The translations under genes were made by a program, and so were the position numbers. Of a DNA stretch of 64,000 nt, positions 43,675 to 52,230 are shown in pieces. Numbering within the stretch: the stretch's first letter is position 1; every line of letters begins with the position of its first letter. Location of the stretch: NCBI RefSeq assembly GCF_024437735.1, contig NZ_JANFQO010000003.1:62001-126000 (forward strand). Reading direction: 5' to 3'. The notes beneath the pieces are model-generated. The model made no database searches and was not told the origin of the DNA. It was given only the letters and a program-made list of their open reading frames with translations. Origin of the DNA: Tahibacter harae. Lineage in GTDB: Bacteria; Pseudomonadota; Gammaproteobacteria; Xanthomonadales; Rhodanobacteraceae.

Positions 43675-44345
43675 GCACCAAGATCCCGCTCAAACTGCGC
43701 TTGCAGCAGTTCGTTCAGCTGGTCGTCGGGCTGGGCGCAGCTGGCGCGTCGCACGCTACCGCGATGGTGCCGCCCACCACCGCGCTCGACACGGACGCCG
43801 ATCTGGACCGGTACACGCACACCCAGTCGTTGAACGCCGATTCCCAGCTGCTGGCCCGTGGACACCGCAGCCATTCGAGCCATCGATCGCATTCGTCCCA
43901 CTCGTCGCACTATTCGAGCAGCGGCGGCTCAGGCTACGTGGCCCCACGGGCGCCGGTGTATTCGCCGCCGCCCGCGCCCGCCACGGCTCCTTCGCGAGCG
44001 CCGGCAACCAGCGTAGCGCCGACGCGGAAGTCCACCGCATCGCCTTCAGTAGCTCCGTCCCAATCTACGCCCGCACCGCTGTACACGATGCCCGGCGTCG
44101 AGGTCGAACCACCGGCTAGCGCCGCGACTCAGGGCACACGTACGCGCGACGCGCTGCGCATCTTGGTCATGAGGGTTCAGGCCGCGCTATTGCTGAAGAA
44201 CTACGACCCCGGAGAGGTGGACGGGACCATGAGCGCGGCAACGATTGCAGCACTGAAGAAGTATCAGGCGGACCGGGGGCTGAAGGTCACCGGGACGATC
44301 AACGCGCAGACACTGGATGCGCTGGCGTTGAGGGCGAGCTTCTGA
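43671..44345 (+). CDS. hxsA: His-Xaa-Ser repeat protein HxsA, predicted target
   Basis: 224 residues. A hydrophobic segment (about 12-31) probably exports the protein. Residues 65-82 are six tandem His-x-Ser triplets: HRSHSSHRSHSSHSSHYS. A Pro/Ser/Thr-rich spacer (about 83-150) leads to a C-terminal peptidoglycan-binding domain (about 160-222: YDPGEVDGTMSAATIAALKKYQADRGLKVTG in outline). The layout suggests that the modified repeat is displayed at the cell wall. No leader-peptide cut is visible, so it differs from a classical RiPP precursor. Confidence 0.9.
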   Translation: MSTKIPLKLRLQQFVQLVVGLGAAGASHATAMVPPTTALDTDADLDRYTHTQSLNADSQLLARGHRSHSSHRSHSSHSSHYSSSGGSGYVAPRAPVYSPPPAPATAPSRAPATSVAPTRKSTASPSVAPSQSTPAPLYTMPGVEVEPPASAATQGTRTRDALRILVMRVQAALLLKNYDPGEVDGTMSAATIAALKKYQADRGLKVTGTINAQTLDALALRASF

Positions 44346-44410
44346 CGCAGACGCTGCGCCCTGTTGTCCGAGCAAACATTTTTCGCCGCCCTCTCCCACA
44401 GGACCACTTC

Positions 44411-44785
44411 ATGATCGCGTCGCTAGTACTTCTTTCCGTGGCACTGCAGGGCGCACAGGAAATCACGCCCCTGTCCACGAAGGCCGGCCAGCTCGCCAAC
44501 GGACTGACGCGTTCCGAAGTCATCGGCCGCCTCGGTCGTCCAACTTGGGCGGTTCTGCCCACCGACAAGGGCGACTTCAAAACTCCTGACCCATCGGTTT
44601 CGCTGGTGCTGATCTGGAAGAACCCGCCCTGCGCGCCGGTTGTTGTCGATTTCGATCGAAACAAGAAGGTAATCGGATGGGACGAGGGGCGGGCCATCTG
44701 CGGCAAGGATGTTCAACTGCTGCAATTGGAACCTCCGAGCAACCGCTTTTGTTCGCTCTCGGATCGCAGCAATTACTGCGACTGA
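44411..44785 (+). CDS. Small exported BamE/OmlA-like protein, probable accessory to hxs
   Basis: 124 residues. An N-terminal hydrophobic segment (1-15) is followed by QLANGLTRSEVIGRLGRPTWAV, the helix-turn of SmpA/OmlA (BamE-like) domains. Four cysteines lie in the last half. AGGA at 44400-44403 supports the start. It lies 65 nt after hxsA on the same strand; whether it belongs to the system is unclear. Composition drops towards AT right after it. Confidence 0.6.
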   Translation: MIASLVLLSVALQGAQEITPLSTKAGQLANGLTRSEVIGRLGRPTWAVLPTDKGDFKTPDPSVSLVLIWKNPPCAPVVVDFDRNKKVIGWDEGRAICGKDVQLLQLEPPSNRFCSLSDRSNYCD

Positions 44786-44805
44786 GCGAGTAAAATTTGA
44801 ATATT

Positions 44806-44826
44806 GTGATAAATAATTTATATCAC
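44806..44826. promoter_or_regulatory. AT-rich inverted repeat GTGATA-N9-TATCAC before the NTPase gene
   Basis: Six-bp perfect arms (44806-44811, 44821-44826) in a markedly AT-rich stretch, ending 26 nt before the likely start at 44853. Typical of a repressor operator overlapping a promoter. No regulator gene is adjacent. Confidence 0.45.
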
Positions 44827-44852
44827 TAATGGTCACGAAAAAAAGGCTGCTC

Positions 44853-46949
44853 ATGTTTACAATTGAAGAAAACTGGAAAACCCGCTTCAAGGGCGCGCAC
44901 GGCAAGGCCAACAGCAACAAATCTGGCTGGATAGCTGACCACCCCAGCGACTCTACTTTTGTTGAGCCGCAACTTACGGTCATCGAAGGCGATCCGACTA
45001 CCGCGCAAGTGTTGGTCGTTGCAGCACCTGGCGCTGTCGGCAAAAGTACTTACGCGAGGATCCTGGCGGCCGAAACATCAACAGTGATCGTCGATTTGGC
45101 CAAGACCGAGCCATTGGGTGGCAATTTCTTCGTCGGCGGCATCGCAAATGCATTCGGTTTCGACGCTCTCGCTGAGGTCATGTCTGGCCGACTTGGCCTG
45201 GTCGTTGATGCCCTTGATGAAGCACAACTTCGGTCCGGCCCCGAAGGGTTTACGGCAGGACTGCTGGATCTCGCAAACATCGTCAGCACCAACGGCGCAC
45301 TTCCCGCCGCCATCTTTGGCAGGGCGTCAGCAGCCGAGGACGCTTGGCTAATCCTGGACAACAGCGGGGTAAAAACCTGCCTACTTCAGATCGACTTCTT
45401 TGATGAGGATCAAGCAAAAAGATTCATAAGCAAAAAGCTGAATGCGATAGCGTCGCGAAGCGAAAAGATGCGATCTGCCTATCTTAGACACTCTAAGTCG
45501 TTCGAAGATTTCGCGGTCGAGACTCGAACTAAGCTGATGAAGTCGCCTGGGGGAAGTGACAAAAGGTTCGCCGGGTATGCGCCGGTTCTGGATGCCATCT
45601 GCTCCTTCACGCTTGACGAAGAAAATCTCAATCCGGCGACACGCACGAATGATCTTTCGTCAAAAGGGCCAGCAGAGCTTATAGAGAAAATCTCACAAGC
45701 CATCCTTGTTCGCGAACAAGAGAAGCTTCTCGCCCAGCTCAGAGAAACGGCGCCCCTCCCCACCCAACTCGACATTGCAACGGTCTACAGTCCGTCTGAG
45801 CAGTTAAGTCGTCTTTCGTCAGCGATTTTGCATACACCAGTGTCGGAATCTGTTGTGATTTCTGATCCAGATGTGCGTGAGATTTACGAGAAAATGGTCA
45901 TGGAGTTCGCGCCACAACATCCGTTTCTTGACGGCGCAAATCGTCCCTCCAACGCGGCTTTCGCCGCGTACGTTTTTGTGTGGGCCTTGCGAAACGCGAA
46001 GATTTCTGACGAGGCCCGCCAGATACTTACCGCTCGCCCGAACATCGGCTCCGGCCTAGTTTTCGATTTATATGTCAATGCACTCGAAGATCCTTCTGCG
46101 ATCAACCCTGCCCGTCTACCCTTGTCCCACGTCGGATTACTCTATACCTTCCTCGGCATGCAGGCATCGCAACGCGAGCGCCCGGAGTTGGAAGTCATCG
46201 GCGACGATGACCCAGAAATTGAAGTGGAATTTAATCTCTCAACTGTACAGGACTCAGACGAAGTGCCAGCACAAGGCCGGTCGTACGGTCCTTACGCGAG
46301 CGATCCGGACAGCCCACTCTCGTTCAGTACAGCACTTTCGGGAATCAGCGTCATTGCACCAGTCACGGTCATCATTGGCGACGGCAATTCAGCGACTTTG
46401 ACGGATCCAGTCACTGTCGATGCCACGCGCATAGAGTTCAATGCCCGCGAAATCTATGCCTACAAATCTCACCGAAAGCCTGAGGACGGCACGTACACCA
46501 TTGCGCTTTCCGCAGTGGAGTCTGATTTGGCGAAGGTGGCATCCATTTCAGTGCATGGCGCAGATTTCAGCGTAGCGCTTCCGGGCGTTCAGGCGTATCC
46601 ATGGTCGCAATACGCGACCACCCCGCCACATGCACCCAGTGACGCTATCGAGATCTTGCGTCGCCGGACACGTCGAGTGCTTACTGCGTTTAGATCACAT
46701 AGCAAGGGATCGTTGCGACGACTAGCCGCTAAAATCGACCATGCGAGAATGATGAAAAAAGACCAATATGGCCCGTTGGTTGTCCAACGCCTTCTCGACG
46801 ATGGCATTCTAAAGCACGTTGAATCGGGAAAGTTCTATGAACTAAATGCCGATCGGCTCGCTGCCCAGATGAGCATGGACTACCAAGCCTTGCAGAAGCA
46901 AAGATGGACCCCGGCATCTGACGTGTACCTTGCTTCAATCTGCCAATAA
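44853..46949 (+). CDS. NACHT/STAND-like P-loop NTPase, putative defence protein
   Basis: 698 residues. AAAAGG at 44841-44846 fits the ATG at 44853 better than the ATG at 44829. Walker A is APGAVGKST (about residues 58-66) and Walker B is LGLVVDALDEAQ (about 114-125); the D-x-L-D-E form is typical of NACHT/STAND ATPases. An Arg in AAIFGRAS could be sensor-like. The centre is helical (about 200-450), the region about 450-590 is beta-rich, and the C-terminus (about 610-680) looks like a winged helix (GPLVVQRLLDDGILKH). I cannot match a named system. GC is much lower than in the neighbours, which suggests recent transfer. Between hxs and ABC-3C it reads as an independent immunity gene. Confidence 0.65.
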   Translation: MFTIEENWKTRFKGAHGKANSNKSGWIADHPSDSTFVEPQLTVIEGDPTTAQVLVVAAPGAVGKSTYARILAAETSTVIVDLAKTEPLGGNFFVGGIANAFGFDALAEVMSGRLGLVVDALDEAQLRSGPEGFTAGLLDLANIVSTNGALPAAIFGRASAAEDAWLILDNSGVKTCLLQIDFFDEDQAKRFISKKLNAIASRSEKMRSAYLRHSKSFEDFAVETRTKLMKSPGGSDKRFAGYAPVLDAICSFTLDEENLNPATRTNDLSSKGPAELIEKISQAILVREQEKLLAQLRETAPLPTQLDIATVYSPSEQLSRLSSAILHTPVSESVVISDPDVREIYEKMVMEFAPQHPFLDGANRPSNAAFAAYVFVWALRNAKISDEARQILTARPNIGSGLVFDLYVNALEDPSAINPARLPLSHVGLLYTFLGMQASQRERPELEVIGDDDPEIEVEFNLSTVQDSDEVPAQGRSYGPYASDPDSPLSFSTALSGISVIAPVTVIIGDGNSATLTDPVTVDATRIEFNAREIYAYKSHRKPEDGTYTIALSAVESDLAKVASISVHGADFSVALPGVQAYPWSQYATTPPHAPSDAIEILRRRTRRVLTAFRSHSKGSLRRLAAKIDHARMMKKDQYGPLVVQRLLDDGILKHVESGKFYELNADRLAAQMSMDYQALQKQRWTPASDVYLASICQ

Positions 46950-47101
46950 AGCTAGAGCGTCCGGGAGCACGCGCTGCAAGATTAGATTCGGCGGGGTACC
47001 ATGTGACTTTGCACGCTACGGTGCGGAAGTTGGATTGCTGCACATTACACCGTTACGTTTATGTAGGTAGAAATCGAGGACCGGGCAACGGTTTGGAACC
47101 T

Positions 47102-48178
47102 ATGCAGCAAAAATCGGGCGCAACCCGCAATAGAAAAATGAGCCAGTTGGTTGCCAAGGGCGGTGTCATTCAGCCCTCGGCGCAGATTCTTCTCCTGAAT
47201 CCCGAGCAATGGGAAGAGTTCATCCTGGTCGCGACACGAGGGCGAGTGCTCGCTGACGGCAACCATTACGCGGTTGCGAAGCGCATGGGCGGCGCCGGCG
47301 ATGGCGGCCGAGATATCGAGGCCCGCTTTGACCAGGCACTGGTAGAAGACGGTTGGGATCTATATCAAGCTAAGCACTATGCGCATGGGCTGACACCCGG
47401 CGATGCATTTCCCGAAATGGCGAAATTCTTTAAGCAGCTTGCGCTGAAGACCTACCCTCGACCGAAGACCTACTACATCTGCTGCCCTAGGGCAGTCGGC
47501 AATGACCTTCACAACTTAATGGCTGCTGGGGCCAGCGCATTTAAGACGGCGTTTCTGAACGCGTGGAAGGCCGAGAATACCGGGATGAAGAGAAGGGCCG
47601 CCGAGCTGACCCTGGAGGTCCAAGCTGCCATCGATGACTTCGATTTCGACCGCTTCGTTGAATGCCCGGTACACGACCTGCTGGCGTGGCACTCGCGCAA
47701 CAAATCGGCCCATTACGAGCTGTTCGGCATTGTTGCCGAGCGCGGCGACGACGCTCCGATGCCGGCTCAACCCGCCGGCAACGAGGACGTTTATATCGAC
47801 GAACTCCTTCGCGTCTACTCAGAACACAAAACTTCGTCCGTCACGCGCGGCGATGTGGTCGGCAGCGCCTACGAAGAACATTTCGCCGCCCAACGGCAAG
47901 TTTTCTATTGCGCTGAGGGACTACAGCGATTCAGCAGGGACATTTACCCCAACGAACCGGAGTTCGAGCGACTGCTGGATATGGTCCATGCTGGCATCAG
48001 GCCGACAGTGGCGCAGCTCAAGCACAAAACCGGCATGGACAGGTGCGATGCCGCCATAGACAAGGCGTCGTCCTTGCAGGTCCAAGAAAGTCGGCTGTCG
48101 CCACAGCTGCGTGGTGGCGACCTTCCCGGCACTTGTCATCATCTTGTCAATGGAGGGCGGCTCAAGTGGGTGAAATAG
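47102..48178 (+). CDS. ABC-3C system nuclease effector, PD-(D/E)XK type
   Basis: 358 residues from the ATG at 47102; a later ATG at 47138 is also possible. A restriction-endonuclease-like core is seen: E38/E39 in EQWEEF, Asp71 in GAGDGGRDIE and Gln89-x-Lys91 in LYQAKHY, matching the E...D...QxK pattern of Mrr-like enzymes. The C-terminal half (about 200-358), with YIDELLRVYSEH and EEHFAAQRQVFYCAEGLQRFSRD, is the domain that accompanies ABC-three-component systems. Together with the next two genes it forms such a system, predicted to sense foreign DNA through the SMC-like ATPase and cut it. The middle-component gene overlaps its end by 13 nt. Confidence 0.78.
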   Translation: MQQKSGATRNRKMSQLVAKGGVIQPSAQILLLNPEQWEEFILVATRGRVLADGNHYAVAKRMGGAGDGGRDIEARFDQALVEDGWDLYQAKHYAHGLTPGDAFPEMAKFFKQLALKTYPRPKTYYICCPRAVGNDLHNLMAAGASAFKTAFLNAWKAENTGMKRRAAELTLEVQAAIDDFDFDRFVECPVHDLLAWHSRNKSAHYELFGIVAERGDDAPMPAQPAGNEDVYIDELLRVYSEHKTSSVTRGDVVGSAYEEHFAAQRQVFYCAEGLQRFSRDIYPNEPEFERLLDMVHAGIRPTVAQLKHKTGMDRCDAAIDKASSLQVQESRLSPQLRGGDLPGTCHHLVNGGRLKWVK

Positions 48179-48681
48179 GAAGGTCCAAATCCAAACCCAT
48201 ACAAGTTGCCGCATTCAACTCGCCGTTCGAACTGGGTGTTCGGATGGTTTATCTGCTAAGCGCGTTGCAACCGGCTGGCGCCGACCTGCAGAAGCTCGTA
48301 TTGCTCGACTACGCGGTGGTTTACTCGGATGACCTCGGTGGTCCTCCTAGCCTTCACACACCCGTACCCTACCGCGGCAGCGAGTATCTGAGCCGCCGCG
48401 GCCTGATCGAGCAAGGTTTGTACCTGATGAGCACCCGCGGCCTCGTCGCAGTCACTATGGACACGACCGGCATCACCTACTACGCCGGCGCCGTGGCGAG
48501 GGCCATGGTTGGCGCGCTGACGTCGCCCTATCTGCGCGAGCTGGAAGGGCGATGCCGGTGGGCCGCAGAAAAGTTTTCGCCTTTAAACTCGAAAGAGATG
48601 ACGGTAGTGTTCACCCAGCAAGGTCACCTCTGGGGCGCAGAATTCGAAGGTGCCCAACATAGGGGCCAACCATGGCAATAG
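48166..48681 (+). CDS. ABC-3C middle component (MC2-like)
   Basis: 171 residues. GTG start with GGAGGG at 48152-48157, spacing 8; the coding overlap with the nuclease gene supports coupling. AFNSPFELGVRMVYLLSALQPAGADLQKLVLLDYAVVYSDD and GLYLMSTRGLVAVTMDTTGITYYAG match the middle component 2 type found between effector and ATPase genes in ABC-three-component systems. It probably bridges the other two proteins. Start assignment is firm; the family name rests on pattern and gene order. Confidence 0.78.
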   Translation: MGEIGRSKSKPIQVAAFNSPFELGVRMVYLLSALQPAGADLQKLVLLDYAVVYSDDLGGPPSLHTPVPYRGSEYLSRRGLIEQGLYLMSTRGLVAVTMDTTGITYYAGAVARAMVGALTSPYLRELEGRCRWAAEKFSPLNSKEMTVVFTQQGHLWGAEFEGAQHRGQPWQ

Positions 48682-50564
48682 CGCTCAAGAGGCTGACCGT
48701 TCGCGGCCCAGGTGTTGTTGCCGCGGAAGTAGGCTTCGACCGCCTCCGTAACCTTGTGCGCGGCCCGAGCGACACAGGCAAGTCCCACATTTTTGACTGC
48801 ATTTGGTATCTGTTAGGTGGAAGCGCTGCACCGGAGCATCTTCCGGAGTCAGCCGGCTACGACTCGATGGAGCTGGTCTTCACTCACGGTGAGTACGAGT
48901 ACCTCGTCCGTAAGGCGATCGCAGGGGGAGCAGCTGCAATCTTTGTGCGCTTGGACCCCGTGCATGCTGCAGACGGGGCGCCGAACCGCCTGGAACCAGT
49001 CGACCAGGACCTAGGTGAGCTCCTGGTGAAGCTTTCCGGAGCCGGCGGCAAACAAATGCTTCGTTCGCGAAGTGAGAGAGGCCCAGTTACTGGCGACGAC
49101 CTGAGGCACTGGGCGCTGCTATCCCAGCCGGACATGATCGCGAAGGAAGCTACCAGTGGCACGGGACCCGCGGCGCCAAAGCGAGTCTCTTCTTTTTCGC
49201 TTTTTCTGACTGGTCTCGACGATTCCGCCATTGAGCTCTACAAAACCAACTCCGAAAAGGATCAGGCTGCGGGCAAGCTGGCTCTCGCAGAGGCGGAACT
49301 CGCCCGCACTCAAGCAGGCATCCCGGCTGACGTTGATCGCGAATCGACCGTAGTAGCACTTGAGCGGGTCGATGAATCCCTCGGAATGCTTACTACCCAG
49401 CTTCAGGTCCGTTCGTCGCTGCTGAGGGATCTTCGCCTACAAATCTCGGTGGAAGGCGAGGCACTCGGCGGCGCCGCAACACGGTTGGCCAGTGCAAAGT
49501 CTATCCACGAGCGTTTCACGCTGCTCGACCAGAAGTATTCCAATGATCTCGCTAGGTTAGGTGCCACGGACGAGGGGATCGCGTTCTTTGAGGCGCTGTC
49601 GGAGACACCCTGCCCACTGTGCGGCACGCCCATTGAGCAACAGATCGATCCAGGCGACTTGAAGCCCAGGGCGCCTATGAAGTATCGCGATGCAGTCGCC
49701 GCCGAAGCCGAGAAAATTCGCGAACTTCGGCGTGGTTTGCAGCAGTCCTTGGCCCACGAACAAGTCCGGATCGAAGGAGCTACGGCAGAGGTGCGACAGT
49801 TGACGTGGTCGCTGAAGAACTTAGAAGAACACGAGACGCAAATCCTGCGAACGGCAGCGGTGGAGTTCGATGCGGATCCGCGCCAGTTGGCTGAAGAGCA
49901 CACGCGGCTATCTTCACTGCTCGGAGCCTTCGATGAAGCCACGCGATTGAAGCAGGAAATCGCCCGGCTGGAGCAGGAGAAGAAGCAGAAAAGAACAGCC
50001 CTCGTCCGTAATAGTGGTACGCACGACACCGAAGTCGGCAAGCTCGCCCGGGAGATGCTGGTCGACTGGGGCTTCACGACAATCGGATCGGTCTACGTCG
50101 ATGCAGCCGTCTGCGATCTAGTTGTCGACGGGCGGCGGAGGCTTAGTTACGGTGCTGGCAAGCGCGGCCTGTTCCGGACGGCCCTAACTATCGCGCTGAT
50201 GCGGTATGCGTTGACACAAGGACATCCTCACCTTGGAGCGGTTGTGCTGGATTCGCCCCTGAAGGCCTATGCTCAGAAGGAGTCGCCAGACGACACGGAC
50301 AGGGACATTCCCACGGCAACGGTCAACGAAAGTTTCTACCGCTGGCTTTCACGCTGGGACGGCCCTGGTCAGATCATCGTGCTGGAAAACGAAGTCGTAG
50401 ACCCGGTTATCGCAAGAATGCTGAAAGCCATCGAGTTCACGGACAGTCATACCCACGGCCGACAGGGGTTCTATCCGCCTCGGCCCAGCCTTCTCACTCT
50501 GCAGCCGCCTGCTCTACCTGCGCAGGCATCTGATACAGACGGGACCGATGAGTTGCTAGATTAG
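48672..50564 (+). CDS. ABC-3C SMC/Rad50-like ATPase (DUF3732)
   Basis: 630 residues. Walker A GPSDTGKS (31-38) and Walker B LGAVVLDSP (521-529) lie at opposite ends of a long helical, partly coiled-coil middle (about 195-450), with a zinc-hook CPLC (Cys314, Cys317) near its centre and a signature-like LSYGAGKRG (491-499). This is the Rad50/SMC layout of DUF3732 proteins. The ATG overlaps the middle-component stop by 10 nt. It should be the sensor or clamp of the system. Confidence 0.85.
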   Translation: MAIALKRLTVRGPGVVAAEVGFDRLRNLVRGPSDTGKSHIFDCIWYLLGGSAAPEHLPESAGYDSMELVFTHGEYEYLVRKAIAGGAAAIFVRLDPVHAADGAPNRLEPVDQDLGELLVKLSGAGGKQMLRSRSERGPVTGDDLRHWALLSQPDMIAKEATSGTGPAAPKRVSSFSLFLTGLDDSAIELYKTNSEKDQAAGKLALAEAELARTQAGIPADVDRESTVVALERVDESLGMLTTQLQVRSSLLRDLRLQISVEGEALGGAATRLASAKSIHERFTLLDQKYSNDLARLGATDEGIAFFEALSETPCPLCGTPIEQQIDPGDLKPRAPMKYRDAVAAEAEKIRELRRGLQQSLAHEQVRIEGATAEVRQLTWSLKNLEEHETQILRTAAVEFDADPRQLAEEHTRLSSLLGAFDEATRLKQEIARLEQEKKQKRTALVRNSGTHDTEVGKLAREMLVDWGFTTIGSVYVDAAVCDLVVDGRRRLSYGAGKRGLFRTALTIALMRYALTQGHPHLGAVVLDSPLKAYAQKESPDDTDRDIPTATVNESFYRWLSRWDGPGQIIVLENEVVDPVIARMLKAIEFTDSHTHGRQGFYPPRPSLLTLQPPALPAQASDTDGTDELLD

Positions 50565-50717
50565 CAACGCGATCTGACGATCGTGATTGACACACCACTC
50601 GTTTAGTTGCGGCCAAGCTCTTGAACACTATTGCAATGCAACGGTTTTTTCGGTTACTCCGAAGTACTAGGGAAAACTGGAATATTAGATAGTAGATCTG
50701 TCACATGAGTCGGTAAC

Positions 50718-50987
50718 TCAGAGACTTATGTTGGTGACGTCACTGAAGTGGGTGTCACCGAAGTGGTTAGCGGACGGCGCGCCGAACTCCGCGGCGATCT
50801 TCCGCAGAGCAGTGGCAAAACCCACCGGGAACAGTTCCTTCCCTCCAGCTAACAGCACGCGACCGCGGCTGTCGACCCTCAGCCCCAGACGGGCCAGCCT
50901 GTCCTCGTTCAACGCTTCCCGCAGTGCCTCCCGTTCGAGAGGCAGCAGGTCGATCGATGCATGGCGCCCGAACGTCGCCTCGGGCAT
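50718..50987 (-). CDS. Small hypothetical protein in the island
   Basis: 89 residues. GGAGAG precedes the ATG at 50987. Alpha-helical start (SIDLLPLEREALREALNEDRLARLGL), then VDSRGRVLLAGGKELFPVGFATALRKIAAEF. The C-terminus is unusual: HFGDTHFSDVTN arises from a 13-nt imperfect direct repeat (50739-50751 and 50754-50766). I do not recognise a family. It runs opposite to the ABC-3C genes and may be an integrative-element remnant or a small regulator. Confidence 0.45.
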   Translation of the reverse strand: MPEATFGRHASIDLLPLEREALREALNEDRLARLGLRVDSRGRVLLAGGKELFPVGFATALRKIAAEFGAPSANHFGDTHFSDVTNISL

Positions 50988-51261
50988 TCGTCGCTCTCCG
51001 TTGATGGCTCGTCGCACCGGCGGGACGCTTGGGGCCTCCCGGCCCTTTGATCGACTAGCGACGGGTCGATTTTTCCAGTAAGAAAGAGGCGACCAAGTCA
51101 TGCTGCCCACGTAACCACAGACCTGGAAGGCCCCCGGTATCGACCCCGAACTCTGTCACTCGGGCGCAACCCACAGGACCGAGGGCTTGATCGTAAACAC
51201 CTCCGGCACCTAGATTTCGTGGCCGGCGCAGGCGGAGAAGGCCATCGACCGAACCGCGCCC

Positions 51262-51633
51262 TCAAGCTGACTTTTGTATCCAAGCCCCCTCCGACGCATC
51301 GGATACTTTGTAGGCCTGCGCCAAAGCATAGCCCATGCGAGCGGCCAACAGGCGCGCGGCGTCGCCCGTCGAGCGCAGGGGGCGTACCAGATACCGCGTG
51401 CCTGTCTTGACACGGATGTCAGCGGGAAGAAGGAAACGGGCGTAGAGCCCACTGGGACGGCGAAGCAAGAACGCCTTCGGCACGAAAGTGATGCCTGTTC
51501 GATGACTGGACCGCCGATGATGATCGGAATGGACCGATTCCCGCCCGGAACCACGACGGTCGATCCGCGGCGACCGCAGTGAGCCGCCCGCTGGACCGTG
51601 ACGCTGCGAATCCCAGACGAGCCATGACGTCAA
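51262..51633 (-). pseudogene. Truncated tyrosine-type integrase (N-terminal fragment)
   Basis: About 75 residues at the end of this frame (FLLRRPSGLYARFLLPADIR, then RYLVRPLRSTGDAARLLAARMGYALAQAY) resemble the N-terminal SAM-like/DUF6538 region of phage-type integrases that sit next to tRNA genes. The frame stops at 51262, and no catalytic R...HxxR...Y domain follows within the next kilobase. The start is uncertain (TTG at 51633 or internal). Its proximity to tRNA-Arg supports a decayed integrase of the island. Confidence 0.55.
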
Positions 51634-52061
51634 ACGGACTGGAGCGTTGCCCTCAAGCTCTTGGCTTCCAGCAAAGCCAGCACTTCGCCCATGAAGTGAT
51701 TCGCCCGCGCCCGGCGCTGGGCCTCCCGCACCTTGTTGGGCAGTCGACCTCGCCGCGGCGCGTCCATTGCGTGCCGCGGCTGCGAGGCGACGCTTCGCGG
51801 AGCCGGGCCAACTGGTGGCGCCGAAACCTGCGCCGGTTCAGCTAAGCCGTCGATCCAGTCGGCCAGCGCCGTGATCGGAACCAGCCAGCGCCCCATGACC
51901 TTCCGCAGACCGGGCAAGAGGTCGCCCCGCCGCAACCCTGCTGTGACGGCTTCACGCCCGGCGCGGTTGCCGTCCCGCCCCAACACCTTGGCGACGTCGT
52001 CCGCCGTCAGCATGGCCTTGCCGGGAAACATCTCGCGCAGGAGGTCGAGCGTCGCACCCAT
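51630..52061 (-). CDS. HTH protein, possible excisionase or plasmid-type regulator
   Basis: 143 residues. AGGA lies 5-6 nt before the ATG. LTADDVAKVLGRDGNRAGREAVTAGLRRGDLLPGLRKVMGRWLVPITALADWIDGL (about 18-73) has the helix-turn-helix plus wing pattern of MerR/excisionase-like proteins, with MGRWLVPI typical of excisionase-family wings. The rest is basic and Pro/Arg-rich. It lies between the integrase remnant and tRNA-Arg, where element-encoded excisionases commonly sit. Confidence 0.6.
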   Translation of the reverse strand: MGATLDLLREMFPGKAMLTADDVAKVLGRDGNRAGREAVTAGLRRGDLLPGLRKVMGRWLVPITALADWIDGLAEPAQVSAPPVGPAPRSVASQPRHAMDAPRRGRLPNKVREAQRRARANHFMGEVLALLEAKSLRATLQSV

Positions 52062-52221
52062 GGTTTTCCTCGCAGTCGAGGGCCAGCCTACCCGGCAGCG
52101 CGGGGAAAATCTGGGGAAAATTCCGCCTCATTTTTGGCTGTTTTGGCCTGTTTTCGCCTGCTGGTCCGCAGCACACCAGCGAGAGCAAAAATGCCCTAAA
52201 ACCGCAGGAATTTCAGCATTT

Positions 52222-52230
52222 TCGAATGGC
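52222..52230. repeat. Possible attR: TCGAATGGC at tRNA-Arg 3' end
   Basis: Nine bases covering the CCA end of tRNA-Arg and a few bases beyond, repeated at 40498-40506. Candidate right boundary of the island; a longer core is not preserved. Confidence 0.3.

Noticed and set aside
43865-43918. HxS-coding repeats as a CRISPR or VNTR array
   Set aside because: Nine-base-scale repeats inside an intact gene with a matching modification operon; no spacers.
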